A stretch of DNA of 64,000 bases from Bugula neritina (lineage: Eukaryota; Bryozoa; Gymnolaemata; Cheilostomatida; Bugulidae), in the NCBI GenBank assembly GCA_964035545.1, contig OZ037768.1:3523501-3587500 (forward strand), read 5' to 3'. Under the pieces are notes generated by a model. It made no database searches. It was not told where the DNA came from and saw nothing but the letters and a program-made list of their open reading frames with translations. Position numbers and translations under genes: made by a program. Shown piece after piece: positions 19,039-33,143 of this stretch (its first letter is position 1; every line of letters begins with the position of its first letter).

Positions 19039-21875
19039 ATGGCGTTATATGATGTTTACCATCATCCCGAGTTTCGTCGGTACAGAGCTTCAGTCTGCTC
19101 CAAAGCAACCCTGTTTATAATATTCATCTATTTGTTTACATTTATAATGCCCATATTAATAATATACAGGAGTAATGGTAAGAAATATGTTACTCTTATC
19201 GCATAACAAAATTCAAATTGTTTCCTTCAACCTTTGATTGACATTGTGATTGAGAGTTCAAACGTAATTAATAAATTATCATATTTATTAATTTAATTAT
19301 AGTTATTTAATAAATAAAATTAACATTTGCATTAACGGTAACATAACTGTTGCGTTTAGTTTTGCTGTTAGTTTATAATCTATTAGCAAACGGTGAGTGC
19401 TATTGTGACTGTTATAGTTAAACTTATACTTATACTTATAGTCCGTATGAGTATGAGTACAGGTATCGCCTCCAAATAAAATATAATAATGTTGCTGCCT
19501 GTGTGAGTGTCTGTTCACTGTTGGTATCCACTCACTAATTTTGATAGTTATACTCTTTTTCCTAGCAACCGTAAAGCTAAATTGAAATACTTAATTACTA
19601 ATAAATACTAGAATTAATATGCTCATTAATAATAATGATAATATAAATATTGATTGTGTTTTATTTTAATTTTATTCTTTTGATTTTATTTGATTATTGT
19701 TCTTTATGGTAATATTTTTTCTAACTTTTAGCTTTCACCTGACTCACTGATTAATAGTTTTGTGGTATACTAGTATCAGTAGTGGCTGGTTTTGATTTTC
19801 AAAGGATAGCTATACAGCTCATTCTAATACTATTACTCATACAATTAATTACATTCACCTGCTTTTCATGGATCCATGGAAAGACGGCAAAGATTGAGCT
19901 CAGATCGACCGGGCTCAATCCGAGCTGATCGATCTCAAATCAAATTGATCACGCATCTTGATTCTTGGGTCAAGTCATTATAATAATTATAAACAGTAAA
20001 TTTTAAAGACCTTCTGTTTTTGGGTATGTTTTATGTTATGCAGCTCAAGACTCGTTTTAGCCAATATATTGCTTTGCACACTGTAAAAATGTATTATGTA
20101 ATTTAGAGACAGAAATGTCTAAAGGGGTATCGTTCAATTTTGCAAAATGTTTTCATTTCAAAATTTTGCATTCATGTTATGGAACTTATTTTTATAATAA
20201 ATATATATTTATGCCAAATAGAGTAAAAACCGACAACTTTTAATACCCATTGCAAAAACTCTACTGACAAATTTTGTCCATTCTTTTGTAAAAACTTTTT
20301 TTTGAAATCTATAACTATATCTTTTACAAGAAATTCTTTTTAGACTAGTTATCAAACATTATCCTTCATCATTATTGCTGACTGATCTAAACATAAAATT
20401 TGAAAATGATATCAAGCTATTGTATTGGTTAAATATTATATTTAATAATACTGCGCATTATAGGCTTATGGATAACCACATGGACTACATCAGAACAGCC
20501 TGAAGTGAAGTTCAAACACCAAATAATCAGCTTGTTTGATACTAAAGATTCACAGACTGGGCATGTCTCTTTCTTGGCATGGAGCACTTATCCTCAGTTT
20601 AATGTTATTCACCAGGGGAACTTGAGAATTCCTCTAATAAAGGTATGCCGAACCATAATCCGAATCTTCATAGTTGAACAGACAACTCCAAAAGTATTTG
20701 CAATTTATCTAGTTAAGTTTCAGTTCAAACACTACAAATAAAATTTATTAAGGAGGTTTTTTACTCTCACAGCATAGAATATTCTGTTTCAGTCACGGGA
20801 GCTTAATGAAAATGGTGATGGAAAAAGTGATGCTTTGGTATTTGATATGGAAGTTCCTGTGCTATCAACGGAAGATGTTCACGGGATTCACATTCTTTTA
20901 TTCTTTGAATTCAAGTTGAAAGTTAGTTCTCATATATTTGTTTAACTAGACAAGCCATATTTTACAAATTATCATTGTTCCCATTACATGTCAGTGGGCA
21001 AATTAATCCATTATAATTAAAAACGTATTATACTTTACTGAAGCTTTGTTGAAAGGCATTGTTAATATCTAAAATGACATTTTTATAAAATAACTATGAT
21101 TTACTAATTCTAGAAACTAGCTTTGGTAACATTTGAGGCAATGGCTGTCATCTCAGCAGAATCTTTTTTGCCTGGTGCTGCTGCTTCAACTATCGGGGAG
21201 CTGAGAATAAAACAGAGGAATGCTCTTGCCCATAAAGGGGTGGACACTACATGGAATAACCCACTTGTGAACGAAGGCTCATTAGCTCCTCAAGACTATG
21301 ACCTCTCATACCTGTTTCAGCAATATGCAGCTAGAAATTGTAAGTAAGATCTGATCTAGAGATCAAACTCGTTGCTAATGATAAACGGTTTTTCAATAGT
21401 CGCCAATACTTGGAAAATAATAGAGTGTAATTAATCACTTGGTGATTTTAGGCCCAACTTTTTCTATATCCATTAGACAGCAGCTACGTAGTAAATGGCA
21501 TCAATTTCAGTTAAATTATGTGTTAATATTGTTGTAAATGGGCTTTTTATGTCGAAAATGAAATCCAGGATTACTATAGATCTACTAATGCTTACAAATG
21601 TTTAAATTACAGTGACAGCACAGTTTGTATCTGAATATCCAATATGGACCAGTGGAAGGCCTAAAGGAGACCGGTTTAAAGTATCAGCTACTGTACGTTA
21701 TCCTGAGGAGAGAATACTTCACCATACAGGGTTCTGGCAGATGTTCAAATACGCAGTGGTTCAGTACATTGCTGTTGTGGTTGTGTTTGTCTACATCAGT
21801 GAGCGTCTCAAGAGATTCGTCTTCTCTCACCAACTCATTAACACTGTTGCTATTAAACCATACAAAAACAGTTAA
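19039..21875 (+). CDS. TMEM231: Transmembrane protein 231 (ciliary transition-zone, MKS complex)
   Basis: TMEM231 is a two-pass membrane protein of the B9/MKS module that forms the diffusion barrier at the base of cilia. Exons: 19039-19177, 20464-20642, 20793-20921, 21114-21339, 21613-21875; 936 bases, 311 residues (human about 316). The N-terminus MALYDVYHHPEFRRYRASVC closely follows human MALYELFSHPVERSYRAGLC. A first membrane helix (FIIFIYLFTFIMPILII) follows, then a luminal domain with FLAWSTYPQFN and RIPLIK. A second helix near the C-terminus (FKYAVVQYIAVVVVFVYI) precedes SERLKRFVFSHQ. The start is chosen because AAAATGGCG gives the family N-terminus. Exon phases all agree. Nothing looks broken. 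Confidence 0.96.
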
Positions 21876-22200
21876 GAATCTGAAATTATTTGGGTGTGCC
21901 TAAGTCAACTGTTTAGGTTTTGACTTGCTTTTAGGACATGATTTTTACTGTATCTACTTGGTGTACTCTTCTAGTGTATTATATAAAATACAGAGTTTTT
22001 TGTTTTACAATTTGTATAGCATTGTGTCCAATCAACAATTTATTATACTAGTGGAATTATTTTTACTAGATTGTTTTATAAATGACAAATTTGCCATCCA
22101 TTGGACAAAAATTTGTATATATATATATATATTAGCCGGTTCAAATTAGACAGAACAGTAAAGCTGCTGCGTGAATTAGCTGTCTATGTGGAAAAGAGCA

Positions 22201-22206
22201 AATAAA
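22201..22206 (+). promoter_or_regulatory. Candidate polyadenylation signal of TMEM231
   Basis: AATAAA about 325 bases after the TMEM231 stop codon, in sense orientation. Confidence 0.45.
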
Positions 22207-22334
22207 AGGCTATGAACTGTAAAGAATTTTCATTGCAACTTCATGAATTAGGATTTACTGTGCAGACTTTTTCTTGAAATTTCGAATTTAAAGTATTACA
22301 CCAAGAATTATCTCACAGGTATGATGAAATATGA

Positions 22335-22547
22335 GCTCATGTAATTTTATAGTCACTATCCATGTATGAGAAACCCGTGATAAAAAGTTTTTTTAAAGCG
22401 GGCTAAGGACTTATTCATCTGTGGCACAGGAGCAATTATGACTGAATGCTCTTCCTAACATAACCAATGGCCTTTACTGGGGTTCAAACCCAGGACTTTG
22501 TGTTTACCAACCCAACGCTCTAACCCCTAGACCACGGCTGCTTCCGA
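22335..22547 (-). mobile_element. tRNA-derived SINE, copy 1
   Basis: On the minus strand it starts GCAGCCGTGGTCTAGGGGTT, an A-box-like tRNA head, followed by the B-box-like GGGTTTGAACCCC about 40 bases on. The body contains GGCCATTGGTTATGTTAGG and AGAGCATTCAGTCATAATTG. The same body recurs at 46054-46268 and, more diverged, at 50455-50645. No coding capacity. It lies between the convergent TMEM231 and PELO genes. Confidence 0.85.
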
Positions 22548-23298
22548 ACAGAAGACGGAGCAGAGATAAATGAGAATGATGAGATGTGAACAGGTGTAAT
22601 AAGTTATATGGCCCAAGATATGGATATAAAATATTCAGATTAGTTAAGGTTGCAGTGTGATTTGCATTTTATTCTATTGTAAAGAAGACAAGGTTTTGGT
22701 ATTTGTTCATTTGGAAAACTTAACAAAATATGAGTAATGACGCGATGGTTCAACATTTTAAATATTTAATCTGCAGCTATGGGGCTGTAAAGTACGAGAA
22801 TCCTAAACAAAGTTAACAAGGGTAGTAATTTTATAACAAGAAACTTCCTTTGTAGGTCTGAATAACATAATGTACGATGCATACATGATGTATACTGCAC
22901 ACTGTATAATATCCTATAATCCTATATATTATATAGGTCTATTTTTGTCAACATAAAAAACTACAATATCTAGAATATCATTTCACAAATTGAACATAGG
23001 AAGGAAAATCTGTCGTCTAGATAACAATAACACTACAAAATTCTCAACTCTGCATAATATGTTGAACACGAAACCATCCAACTCCATGTTCAAAAGCAAC
23101 ACATCTATTGCTGACATATTAGCATACAATGAGCAAAGAGTGTAGTGGTGAAATGACCCAACATTAGTCATTACACGACAGATAAAATAATATATAATGA
23201 TACGATTCCCAGTCCAAATAATATATATTTTAGCATATAGTGTTAACATGTGAAGAATAAGTTAAGTTTAAGTGATGATGACTAGAGAGTTACTGTGG

Positions 23299-26200
23299 TC
23301 ACGTGTCGCTGTCTGAGTCACTGTCAGCTATCAAATCATCATCTATAGGAAATCTGAGTAGAGCAGCTATACCGGTCAGCTGTCCTAGCTCTACAAAACA
23401 TACACATCAGTGTGAGGTGACTCCAAATGCTATTTATTGAGCACAATTAGTTTATAGTATCTGTTACAGCCTATACAGTTAGCAATTGCTTTTAAACTAT
23501 TTGGTATTACGTGACTGTTGATCACTGCAACCTGATTACCAATAGCTGTCTAGTTAATAGAGAAGCATTTACACAGATCTAGTTTACCCTTACACTTCAG
23601 AGTAAACCTACTAATAAATAATATATATAATAAAATCAGGCATTTGTAACTAGGTGGAGTAATATTTCAATGCGTATCACTACATTTTTATAACTAATAA
23701 CTAGCAAAATTTACTGAGTGTGACTTGGTGAATCTTACTGATTACACTTTGCACATATGACAAGTGAAATTGAGTATAACTAATTACTCGTAACTAGGGA
23801 GTGCAACCAGTGACTAATAACTAGAAAGACTTAGTGAGTGTAACCAGTGACTAATAACTAGTGTGACTGAGTGAGTGTAACCAGTGACTAACAACTAGTA
23901 AGACTGAGTGAGTGTAACCAGTGACTAATAACTAGTAAGACTGAGTGAGTGTAACCAGTGACTAATAACTAGTAAGACTGAGTGAGTGTAACCAGTGGCT
24001 AACAACTAGTAAGACTGAGTGAGTGTAACCAGTGACTAATAACTAGTAAGACTGAGTGAGTGTAACCAGTGACTAACAACTAGTAAGACTGAGTGAGTGT
24101 AACCAGTGACTAACAACTAGTAAGACTGAGTGAGTGTAACCAGTGACTAACAACTAGTAAGACTGAGTGAGTGTAACCAGTGACTAATAACTAGTAAGAC
24201 TGAGTGAGTGTAACCAGTGACTAATAACTAGTAAGACTGAGTGAGTACAACCAGTGACTAATAACTAGTGTGACTCAGCTAGTCTTTCTCCAACTTACGT
24301 TCTCCTGAAACATGTAAACTAGAGAAGACTTTGACATCGCCGCTATTATATTTGACACTGTCAACAAGTGCTACATACTTCTTTCTTGTTGCTACGTCTC
24401 TAGCTCTGTATATAACACACATAATAATAAATAATTGGTACTACACACTCGCTTATTTCTTATAAGTAACAGATAACATAGTACTGAGAAATGCTTCATT
24501 TTTTAAAAATAAATGGTGAGATCCTGTTTAACAAAGAGAAAGTGGCATCACATATTCGTTTAATAAAACAGAAACATTAAAGTAACTGAATGCTCTACAA
24601 GTTTCCTTCCAACTCAACACATGGCTATCAAAATCTGAGAAAAAAAGCAAGGTATCACGCTAAAGACAACTCAAAAGTTTTGCCTATTTACTAGTGGAGG
24701 TGTTTCTGACTAGCTCTGGATCAATATAGCAAACGAAGTGTTGAGCTGACCCCCCCCCCCCCAACTGTTCAATGCCGGACTATCAGATACTCACGCTACA
24801 CACTAAAGTCTAAACTATGCAGTAGTTACATGAAATAACCTAATTGTGTACGTACACACATGTTAGCACTCTCCCAACTCTGCCTACAGACACCCTGTAG
24901 CATTGTAATATACAACAACATAATAGGCTATGTTAGACATACCTGAACAGTTCATCAGAGATGAGCAAAGTCTCTATTGCTTGCAGACTGTTTGCCTTTT
25001 CCACATGATTGTATCTGAAACACACACAGAGAAAGAGACATAGCAAGTAGCATATGGTGTATTCCAAGTCCAGATAGACAGAAAGTTGCTTGAAAAAAGA
25101 CAGCATCCAACTCCCAGCTTAACTTTGAAAAAAAATGCTGCCAAAAAGAGAGTTCATATAATTCAAGTTTCAGAAGGAAATAACTGGGAGTTTTCTTACC
25201 CATAGAGAGCTCTGTTGGGGTCTGTTTGTAGCATCTGGTAGAAGCTGTCCAGGGCTCTTACTTCACTGGCAGCTTTTGTGTCGGCAAGTCTGGAGCCCAC
25301 AGAGGGATCACTCAGCAACTCTGTAACATGAGCAATCAGCTTGTGTGCGGCAGCACTTGGGGTCAACACAATTAACCTGGCAGCGTACTAGGGTGGCTGT
25401 TAAACTAAACCCTGAGATATAGGAAACGAAAGCGCACTGAAGACAAATTCTAACCTTTCAAGGCATGTTTGTGTCCAGATGATGAGTGTAGCAGCAGAAA
25501 CTTAGACTTGTTGTCCATCAACAGTCGATTGTCATTCTTTACAGCTTCAGCGATCATCCACTCGAAAAACTGATTCTTCAAGAAGCCTGGACTAGCCACT
25601 AGTACACACTTGACAACTGTAAAAGTCATAACAGTAACATATTAATACCAGCAGCAATACATTAACACCAACAGTATAGCATAATAATACATAAGGCAGT
25701 CTCGGAAAATTAGGACAAATCCCAACCAACTTTACTGCTAGGTTCTATACATTTGCAATGATTTCTTCATTTGAAACTGTCTAATGCATATTTCAAAAGT
25801 GTTTAAAGCATTTAGCACCCTTAGTTCTCTCACACACAAATTACACTTACCATCGAAATTGACATGGCGGATAATGGCCTGCATTACTTGGTCGTAGTAA
25901 CGCTTGATCCCTTTATCATGCTGAGAGCAGTCACCTCGTCGTTTACGGGGAATATTGATTTCAATCTTAGCTCGTGTCAATGTCATACTACTAGTTACGA
26001 GGCATATGTAGGCCAGCCCCTCCTGCATGATGACAGCAGCTAGATCTGCACTTTGCGTGGGGTCACAGGCTAATTCTACAGTCAATAAAAAGTAAATCAA
26101 AATCAAAATGAACAACCAGCTTCACTTGCCATGAGACTCAGGGGTTGAAGGTGACTGTTGGAGTTTAAGTTTCAGCCGAGTTCTGTTTGACATAAATTTC

Positions 26201-29200
26201 AATCAAGGCTATTTCTCAAACCTTAAGCAAAAAAATTACGCATAATTTGGATGTCTTAATGTGGCACTACCATAGTGTGTGTAGCAGTAAAGTATGAAAT
26301 GTCTTGCAACCAGCTGTGATATATTTTCTATCATGTTCTGTAACAATGCTAAAAGGTATTCTGCTGCTAGCATATTCATATTACTTGAAATCTGGAAACT
26401 TCCTGGATTTATGAAGCATAAAGATACAATCAGAAAAACAAATTGTATGTTATAAGAAAGTAAAGGTGTGCTAGAAACACATTATGTAACGATACACAAT
26501 ACTTTAACTAACAATTTAATTTGCATATATTTTAAAATATATTTCTATTATGTTGCTAACAATCATTAAGCTTCAAGCTTGTTGATCAAACAGAAGACCT
26601 CAAAAAATAACTGGAAAATGTTGAGAAAGCAGAGGGCATTGAACCACTATTGAACATTTACAACATAACATTGAGCACCCGACTCTAAACGCTGCCCGGC
26701 CAGCTGCCGGAATACCGTCTACTGAAACACGCCTACCGAGTCTATCCACAGCCACGCTGTCCCACTCCACTTTTCTTAGAGTAAACTTGCGGTTCATTTC
26801 CAAGTCAATTGTGTGATATGCACCCATCTGCAGGTTATCAACAAGATCAGTTGATAAGTAAGTTACACCAACATATCATCAAACAATCTGCTGTCATATA
26901 ACAGAATGTGCCAGAAAATGCTATTCAAATAGATGAAAATTTAAAGATATTTATAGCAAGGGTTATTTAAAAAAAAAAATGCTGTAGGTATTGAACTTTT
27001 TTAGTGAAATAAGACGTTGTAACAGTACAGTCTCACGCATATTACACTTATCTACTTCCAAGTACCAAGTTTCCAGTTGGTAATACGAATCAAATCAAAA
27101 CAGTGACTCAAATAGTACTTAGAAATATATCAAGCACTGATATCCAACTTGAAATAGTGAAAAGCTAGCGAGAGTCACACCAGCGTAGAACAAACCTTGA
27201 CATACTGATTCTCCTGTACATTGCGACCTTTAACTCTAAGAACACAGGCTTGGGTGTCAAAGTCTATATCCTCTAACTTGAGAGTCAGCGTAGTTCTTAT
27301 CTTGCTGTTGGCCACGCTGCCAGTGGCTGACTGGGTCTGCACCTTCCTGAGATGAACACAGAGTATATGTGATTGTGTGGTGGTGAAGTAAAGGTGAAAT
27401 GTAGAATAGGAGAACATTCTAGAGTGTTTACTGTGTAGCGATAAGAATATAATGCTATAGTAGTTGGAAATAAAATTAGCACGTTATTAACCACATTGAC
27501 TAAGGGGTATTGCTAGTTGCAGAGGAATCACAAAATACAAGAGTTGTAAGACAAAGAGGTAAACATATATCAACATAAAATTTGGAAAACTTTGTCAAAT
27601 TGGCAGTCATGAAACAAAACTAACAGAAACCGAAATTCACCCTACTACAGATAGAATACAACACACCTTAGATCAACAACCTTTTTACTGTCTGATTTAT
27701 TAGATGTAATTTCAATTTAAAAAGATTTTCAATTTTAATTCAGGTTTGGGAAAAATCATCATCAGTTAATGGAAGGCAACATGAATATAACAAATCACTT
27801 GATTCTGACGGTAATAAGACACGGAACTTGTGTGAATACAGATACCTAATGGTGGTGGACTTCAACGTGTCCCCAACCTGAATCAAATTGTATGCATGCC
27901 ACATGTCCTCGGGCTCTTCCGCCATCAGCACTACCTCCCTAGAAAAATAAGTTGTTATTAGAAGAAATGCTACATGATAATGACATAGCAACACAATACT
28001 CAAAATAAATTCAAGTGTGATGCACATGAACATTAACTCAATGATTACTTTGTCATAATCATAATGACTATAATAATAATTCATTGCTAGAGTTACTCGT
28101 ACTGTTGGTGCTACACTGATTGACATCGACTGACTGCGAGTTACTTTACAATAACATTACAACTCATTCAGTCTCATAGACTTCTACATTATCATTATGA
28201 TTGCTATATTAAAATTGTTTTAGTCTCATACTCATATAAAAGTCATACCAATGCTCACAGTGATAGTCAAACTCATAGCGATAGTCAAATACACAGTCAA
28301 ATCCATAATGATATTGATAAGAACATTTCACTAACTATTACAATTATTATAACGGTGTCATCCCAGAGAGACGCTTTGCAGTTAGATGATAATTATTTAT
28401 TTTAGTATAATATACTTATTATATGTGCAATTTATTTGAATATTATTGAAATGTATGTATATTTAAATAAACTTGAATCAATTGCTTATTATTAAGCACA
28501 AAAACAAAATTTTTTGATCTGCATTAGCTTATTAATTTTGCATTTTTTATACTTCTTGTTGTTTGAAAAGATATTTCGTTAAGTATTCATTAAAAATAAT
28601 GTCTATTTAGTTATGTATTATTGTTTTTTTGTCCAACACAAATCCGTGAAAATTGGAATATTATTCCAGACGATTCATATCAGCTATTATTTCATATTTA
28701 GCAATCTATACAACAGTTATAAATATAGTTACGTATAGGTAAATTACTATATATATGGTACCCAAAAAAATAGCGTCTAACTGGGAAGCGTCCACAAAAG
28801 AAGTGTCCAAGTGGGAAGCGTCTAACAGTAACTGGGAAGCATCTATCTGGGACGAAACCATTATAACTATAAGGATAGCAATACTGATACTCACACTCAG
28901 TACTGAGCACTGACAATCACCAGCTACAGTTTTACTTTTTTAGAGTTACTGTTAGTGTTAGAATAATAAAAGAAATATTACATTTAATTATATGAATGAA
29001 ACTAGAAGTAGAAGTATCGTAGTGACACTTGTGAGATATAACATATTGATATACGTTATAAGTCGTTGGTCATCGTCATAGTCTTGGTAATAATGAGCAA
29101 TAAGTAAGTTAAAGTAATTTATTTAACAGTTCTTCGAAACTATTTAAGAATTATGATTTCAACATCATAATTATTATTATTTAAATATCCCATTTTAAAT

Positions 29201-29689
29201 TTTGAGTTTCAATTTTGTGATAACTAAAAGTAAATCAAAATGAAAATATTTTAGCAACACAGTCCCAGAGTGAGAATCGTGCATGTTATATGTTTCGTTT
29301 ATGATCTATTTAAATAATCAGTAAATCAAAGTGTAACTCATAAGTATATTTACTGTCGAAGAGTTAGGCCCTTGACTCTAGATTACAACTGTAAAACTAA
29401 AAATGAGTGAAAGTCTTAAGGCTTAAGCCAAAGGAAACTATAAATTTAAAATGAAATCGATATTCATATAATAATCACTATCACTATCAGTATATTAAGG
29501 CATTAACTTAAAGTGATTAACATAACATTATAAATATAATAAAATGGTTATGATTATCATTATGATTATGATTTATGATTAAGTTGATTAACTTTACGTT
29601 TAATTATAAGATAAAGATAAGAGCAGAAATAATACAAACAATTACCCTTCTCCATGGCGAAAATCAATTGATCGGTGTATACACTTCAT
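23299..29689 (-). CDS. PELO: Pelota / Dom34, ribosome rescue factor
   Basis: Pelota is an eRF1-like factor that with HBS1 and ABCE1 splits ribosomes stalled at mRNA ends (no-go and non-stop decay). Exons in transcript order: 29689-29646, 27938-27846, 27346-27196, 26827-26737, 26075-25851, 25616-25455, 25320-25200, 25014-24943, 24405-24299, 23390-23299. They total 1158 bases, 385 residues, the length of human PELO. The N-terminus is MKCIHRSIDFRHGEG, and the first intron is about 1.7 kb. Domain 1 has EPEDMWHAYNLIQVGD and RTTLTLKLEDIDFD. The central domain has AAVIMQEGLAYICLVTSSM and INIPRKRRGDCSQHD with no GGQ, as expected for Pelota. The C-terminal domain has VASPGFLKNQF, ALYGYNHVEKAN and VFSSLHVSGEQLGQLTGIAA. 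It ends in an acidic tail, DDDLIADSDSDT. Confidence 0.96.
23690..24275 (-). repeat. 37-bp minisatellite in PELO intron 9, about 13 copies
   Basis: Plus-strand units contain CCAGTGACTAATAACTAGTA followed by AGACTGAGTGAGTGTAA and recur every 37 bases; copies toward 23700 are degraded and the middle ones nearly identical. The main variation is ACTAATAACTAG versus ACTAACAACTAG. The array starts about 25 bases after the PELO exon 9 donor (minus strand) and fills most of that intron. Confidence 0.93.
27940..29645. other. PELO intron 1
   Basis: The interval between PELO exons 1 and 2. It is AT-rich with runs of ATAATGACTATAATAAT-like simple sequence near 28030-28330 and 29460-29600. No exon seen. 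Confidence 0.7.
28755..28860 (-). repeat. Degenerate short repeat GGGAAGCGTC in PELO intron 1
   Basis: AACTGGGAAGCGTC-like words occur about five times in 100 bases. On the minus strand they read as repeated DASQLDA/DASHLDT-type peptides. There is no long open frame or splice context, so I treat it as a repeat, not an exon. Confidence 0.5.
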
Positions 29690-32600
29690 GCTGTTAAACT
29701 ATTTAATCAATTTCATAATACACTAATTCTAAAGTCATGATCATGATGTAATAGTAGATAGTGATACAGTGAGAAACGTGTCAAGAAAAAGCTATTTAAA
29801 TTGAAGTTTGGCCATGTTTCCGGTTGATTTGTAACTGTGTTCTATATTTTTGTGTGGTAGCCCATTGACGAACAGTGCAGCAATCCAAAAATTTGAGGTT
29901 GGGTTATCGATTCAAGTATATTTATTTCTAGTTGTTTATGCAGAACGTTTCAACCAAGTTGGTGGATTAGAAAACTCCAAATAAATTATTCATTCAATCG
30001 AAAATTTCATTGAAATCTTCTGATTGCATGACCATAGCATTAATTTTTAGATAATGGTCAGTATGTCTGAATACCAGATGTAAATTTTTAATATCTCACA
30101 TTGCTGTAAAAAGTAGGTTTTGGTAGATGACATTGCTCATTATTTGCAAAGCTAAAGCGTTGAGATGCTATGTTTTGCATAATTTAATGTTCTACTTGTA
30201 ATATAATTAAAGAAATATTTCATTATTAAAAGCATGAACTTGTAGGTAAATTTAAGCAATAACAGTATCTAATCATGCCTCATATTTATGTTACTAAAAA
30301 GTTTCATTTTTGATAGCAAAGCCAATTAAGTGCTTACAGCATAGTTTTCAATTATTATTATTATAAGAAATGATGTACCTACACCATTCAAATGTCTATT
30401 TTAATGTTAATTTTTGCCAAGCCTCAATCAGCACTGTAAGAAGCAAAACTGCATGCTATCAGAGTTCAAAATAAGTATGTAATGGGTTTATTCACATATT
30501 AAATAACATTTATGTGTCATAATTAGAAGTTGTAATATGTATGTTGGCAAGTGATTAATCAATACATAAGTGCATTTCATCATTGTTTCTATATCCAGTG
30601 ACTTTGTATATATTTTAAAATAATGGTACTTTGCAGCTAGTATTAGCAGTTAGTATGACTATAATTATCCTAGCTAAACTAATTCTACTCATGAACAATA
30701 TACTGATGTAATATATACCAAGTTAATTAACTATAGATGTAGTATTTTCATCTGGGCTAATTCATGGTTTAGAAAATTTCAACAAGCTCAATATATGTGA
30801 TTAGCATAAGTCTTCATTGCACTACATTATATACTAGGGCAAAATATGCTGTTACTTGTTGATAAATGTGCTTTGGAAACCTATCTCGTTATATCTTAGT
30901 TATCACACTTAAAGTGCAATTCAAATAATGGCTGACAAAATAGGCAACTGCTTTTTTAATTCTACTGTGAATAGTTCATTTTGATAAGCTTTTTCAATTA
31001 TTAAACAAGTACTATAGAAATAATTGACATATTTTTAGACCTATCAGTCTGGGTATACTATAAATAGATCTCTATAAATGCTCTAAGGCCTAAGCTGTAA
31101 TAGTTTTGATAAACATAAATTCCAATAGCTTCATACTATATGAGGAAATGGAAAGAACAAGCTATTTCAAGTCAAACTCCAGGTGTTGTAAGTAGTGTGG
31201 TTAACCAGCTATAGCGTTGTTATTAAAACAACTCTGAAAGTATTAAAATAAACACCACTACATAGATATCTACAAATAAAAATACAAACATGAAAAATTA
31301 TGCATTTATATAAGCACCAGCTTTTTTACCATTTTCGTATGTAGATCATTATATTTGAGCAAAACTGGGTTGTATAAACATTATCTTATAGTTAATATGA
31401 CCTATATATAATATTACGTATCTTTTACATTTTTTCTGTCAGTAAAATTTCTGTTTTGGTAAGTCACAGACCAAGTCTATTTCTGTGATACAAGGCAATC
31501 AAAGGCTCCCCCAACATCTCTCTTACTCTCTACCAGGAACTTAGTCTAAATTCCAGACATGGTTGTCTATATCTGCCATTATTATTAGGAAAAAGATATT
31601 GCAGCCCATATTTGCAGGTGAAATGCAGCAAGACTCTGGTTTGGGGTATATGTTTACTGGCAACACTGGATACAGTGTACAGTACATATCCATTTATATG
31701 CAGGAGGTGAACCTTTGGCTATTATTACAAGTACACTTGGAATAGTTGAATGTCATGAACTGATCTAATATTAGTAGCTTATTAGTAATAGAAGACCATT
31801 GTATAGCATTTGGTGTGGAGAATGGGGATGATTAACGAAGAAGTACTAGAAGTAATTGACATTTACTGCCCTAAATAACTAATAATAGGCTTGTTACCAG
31901 CTAATATCAAGCCTATAAAGGCACTAAATGCATGAAATGCTATAGTACAGTCATTCATAGTATACTTACAACTACATAAATGTTATACATGGTATGTACA
32001 TTCACAGCCCAGCCTTGTTTATGCCCTATGCCAGACAGGTGGGATAATATTAAGCACAAATTAGTTAGTTATTTGATATTACATAGTAAATAGTTTACAA
32101 TTAGTTTGGGGTTAGATGTACAGTATAATATAATTGTATATATTGGTGTACAGCAAATACCCTAATGCAATTATGCGTTGGCATTTCTGGGAGAAGGGGC
32201 AGTAAAGAAGTAAATTTTCAACTATGCTGGCCTGTAACTAAGTATTGAATAAATATACAAAATATTCAGTGTTTTTGATATTTTCAGGTTTTGTAATGTT
32301 TCAACTATCTTTGGCCTATTGCACAGTAAAGAATCACCCTGAATTATTCTGTTGTTCCAAGAGCCTGTTTATTATTATACTTAGTTTTCTGATCATTGAT
32401 TCATTTGTATATTTATTTATGCAATCACCTTATCTCATTGTAATATTATGTACCCAGGTCTGGGTGCATGTCAGCAGCCTGTATGTGTGTATAATTAGAT
32501 TGATTTGGTATTCGAATATAAAGCCGTTTATACATGTGATATTTATTCCATTAGTTCATTGCAATGTCGAATGGTTAAACTACAAAGTTCTATTTTATTG

Positions 32601-33117
32601 ATAGACAAAATAAACACATGAAAAACAGTTTTGCTTTTCTCTATTTTTGTATCCCGTGAACTTTAATATTAGTGCCATCTGAAATACAGTAATTATTATG
32701 TAATTAAATATAAATGGTAGACTAATATGTTCATTGTGTTGCCTATACCTGAAATGTTATATTCATAGCAATCTCACATTTAGAGATAGTGCATCAGCAA
32801 TTAATAGTGTGTTGTTGCTACCTATATTGGCATCTAAAAGCTGTGCGTTAGGTACATACTATGCTTGACTAATATTTGATGTTTCTATGGAACGAAACTT
32901 AGCAATAATAAATACCAATAAATATATAAATATAGCAACTAGAGGACATTTTTGGCAGACTATGGTCAAATGTTAGTCATTCGCAGTGACTCACTAGTAG
33001 GAACGCATATCCATTGCTGTTCTAAAAATAGCAGTGCTATTCTATGAAGAACATTTCCTTGTAATAATATCTATACAACTTTTACAACAGCATTTCATAT
33101 ACCAGTCGTGTGTGTTA
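29690..33117. other. Spacer upstream of PELO and downstream of the GPCR
   Basis: AT-rich and full of stops. A plus-strand frame at 32245-32601 (118 codons, hydrophobic) has no recognisable domain and poor start context. No supportable gene. Confidence 0.5.
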
Positions 33118-33119
33118 GT

Positions 33120-33143
33120 TTTATTCAATAAATATATTTTATT
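33120..33143 (-). promoter_or_regulatory. Polyadenylation signals at the GPCR stop codon
   Basis: On the minus strand the TAA stop lies inside an AATAAA (33143-33138), and a second AATAAA follows at 33125-33120. The second is the more likely signal and would give a very short 3' UTR. Confidence 0.45.

Larger units (their letters stand above)
21876..23298. other. Spacer between convergent TMEM231 and PELO
   Basis: Contains 3' UTRs and the SINE at 22335-22547. A short (TA)n tract lies near 22118-22132. No other gene is visible. Confidence 0.5.

Noticed and set aside
19885-19955. GC-richer patch with GATTGAGC...GCTCAATC inverted words
   Set aside because: Arms are only 8 bases and imperfect beyond that. 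It lies in a TMEM231 intron with no further structure.
32245-32601. 118-codon hydrophobic plus-strand frame
   Set aside because: No recognisable membrane-protein family, AT-driven Ile/Leu/Phe content, poor start context and no flanking signals.
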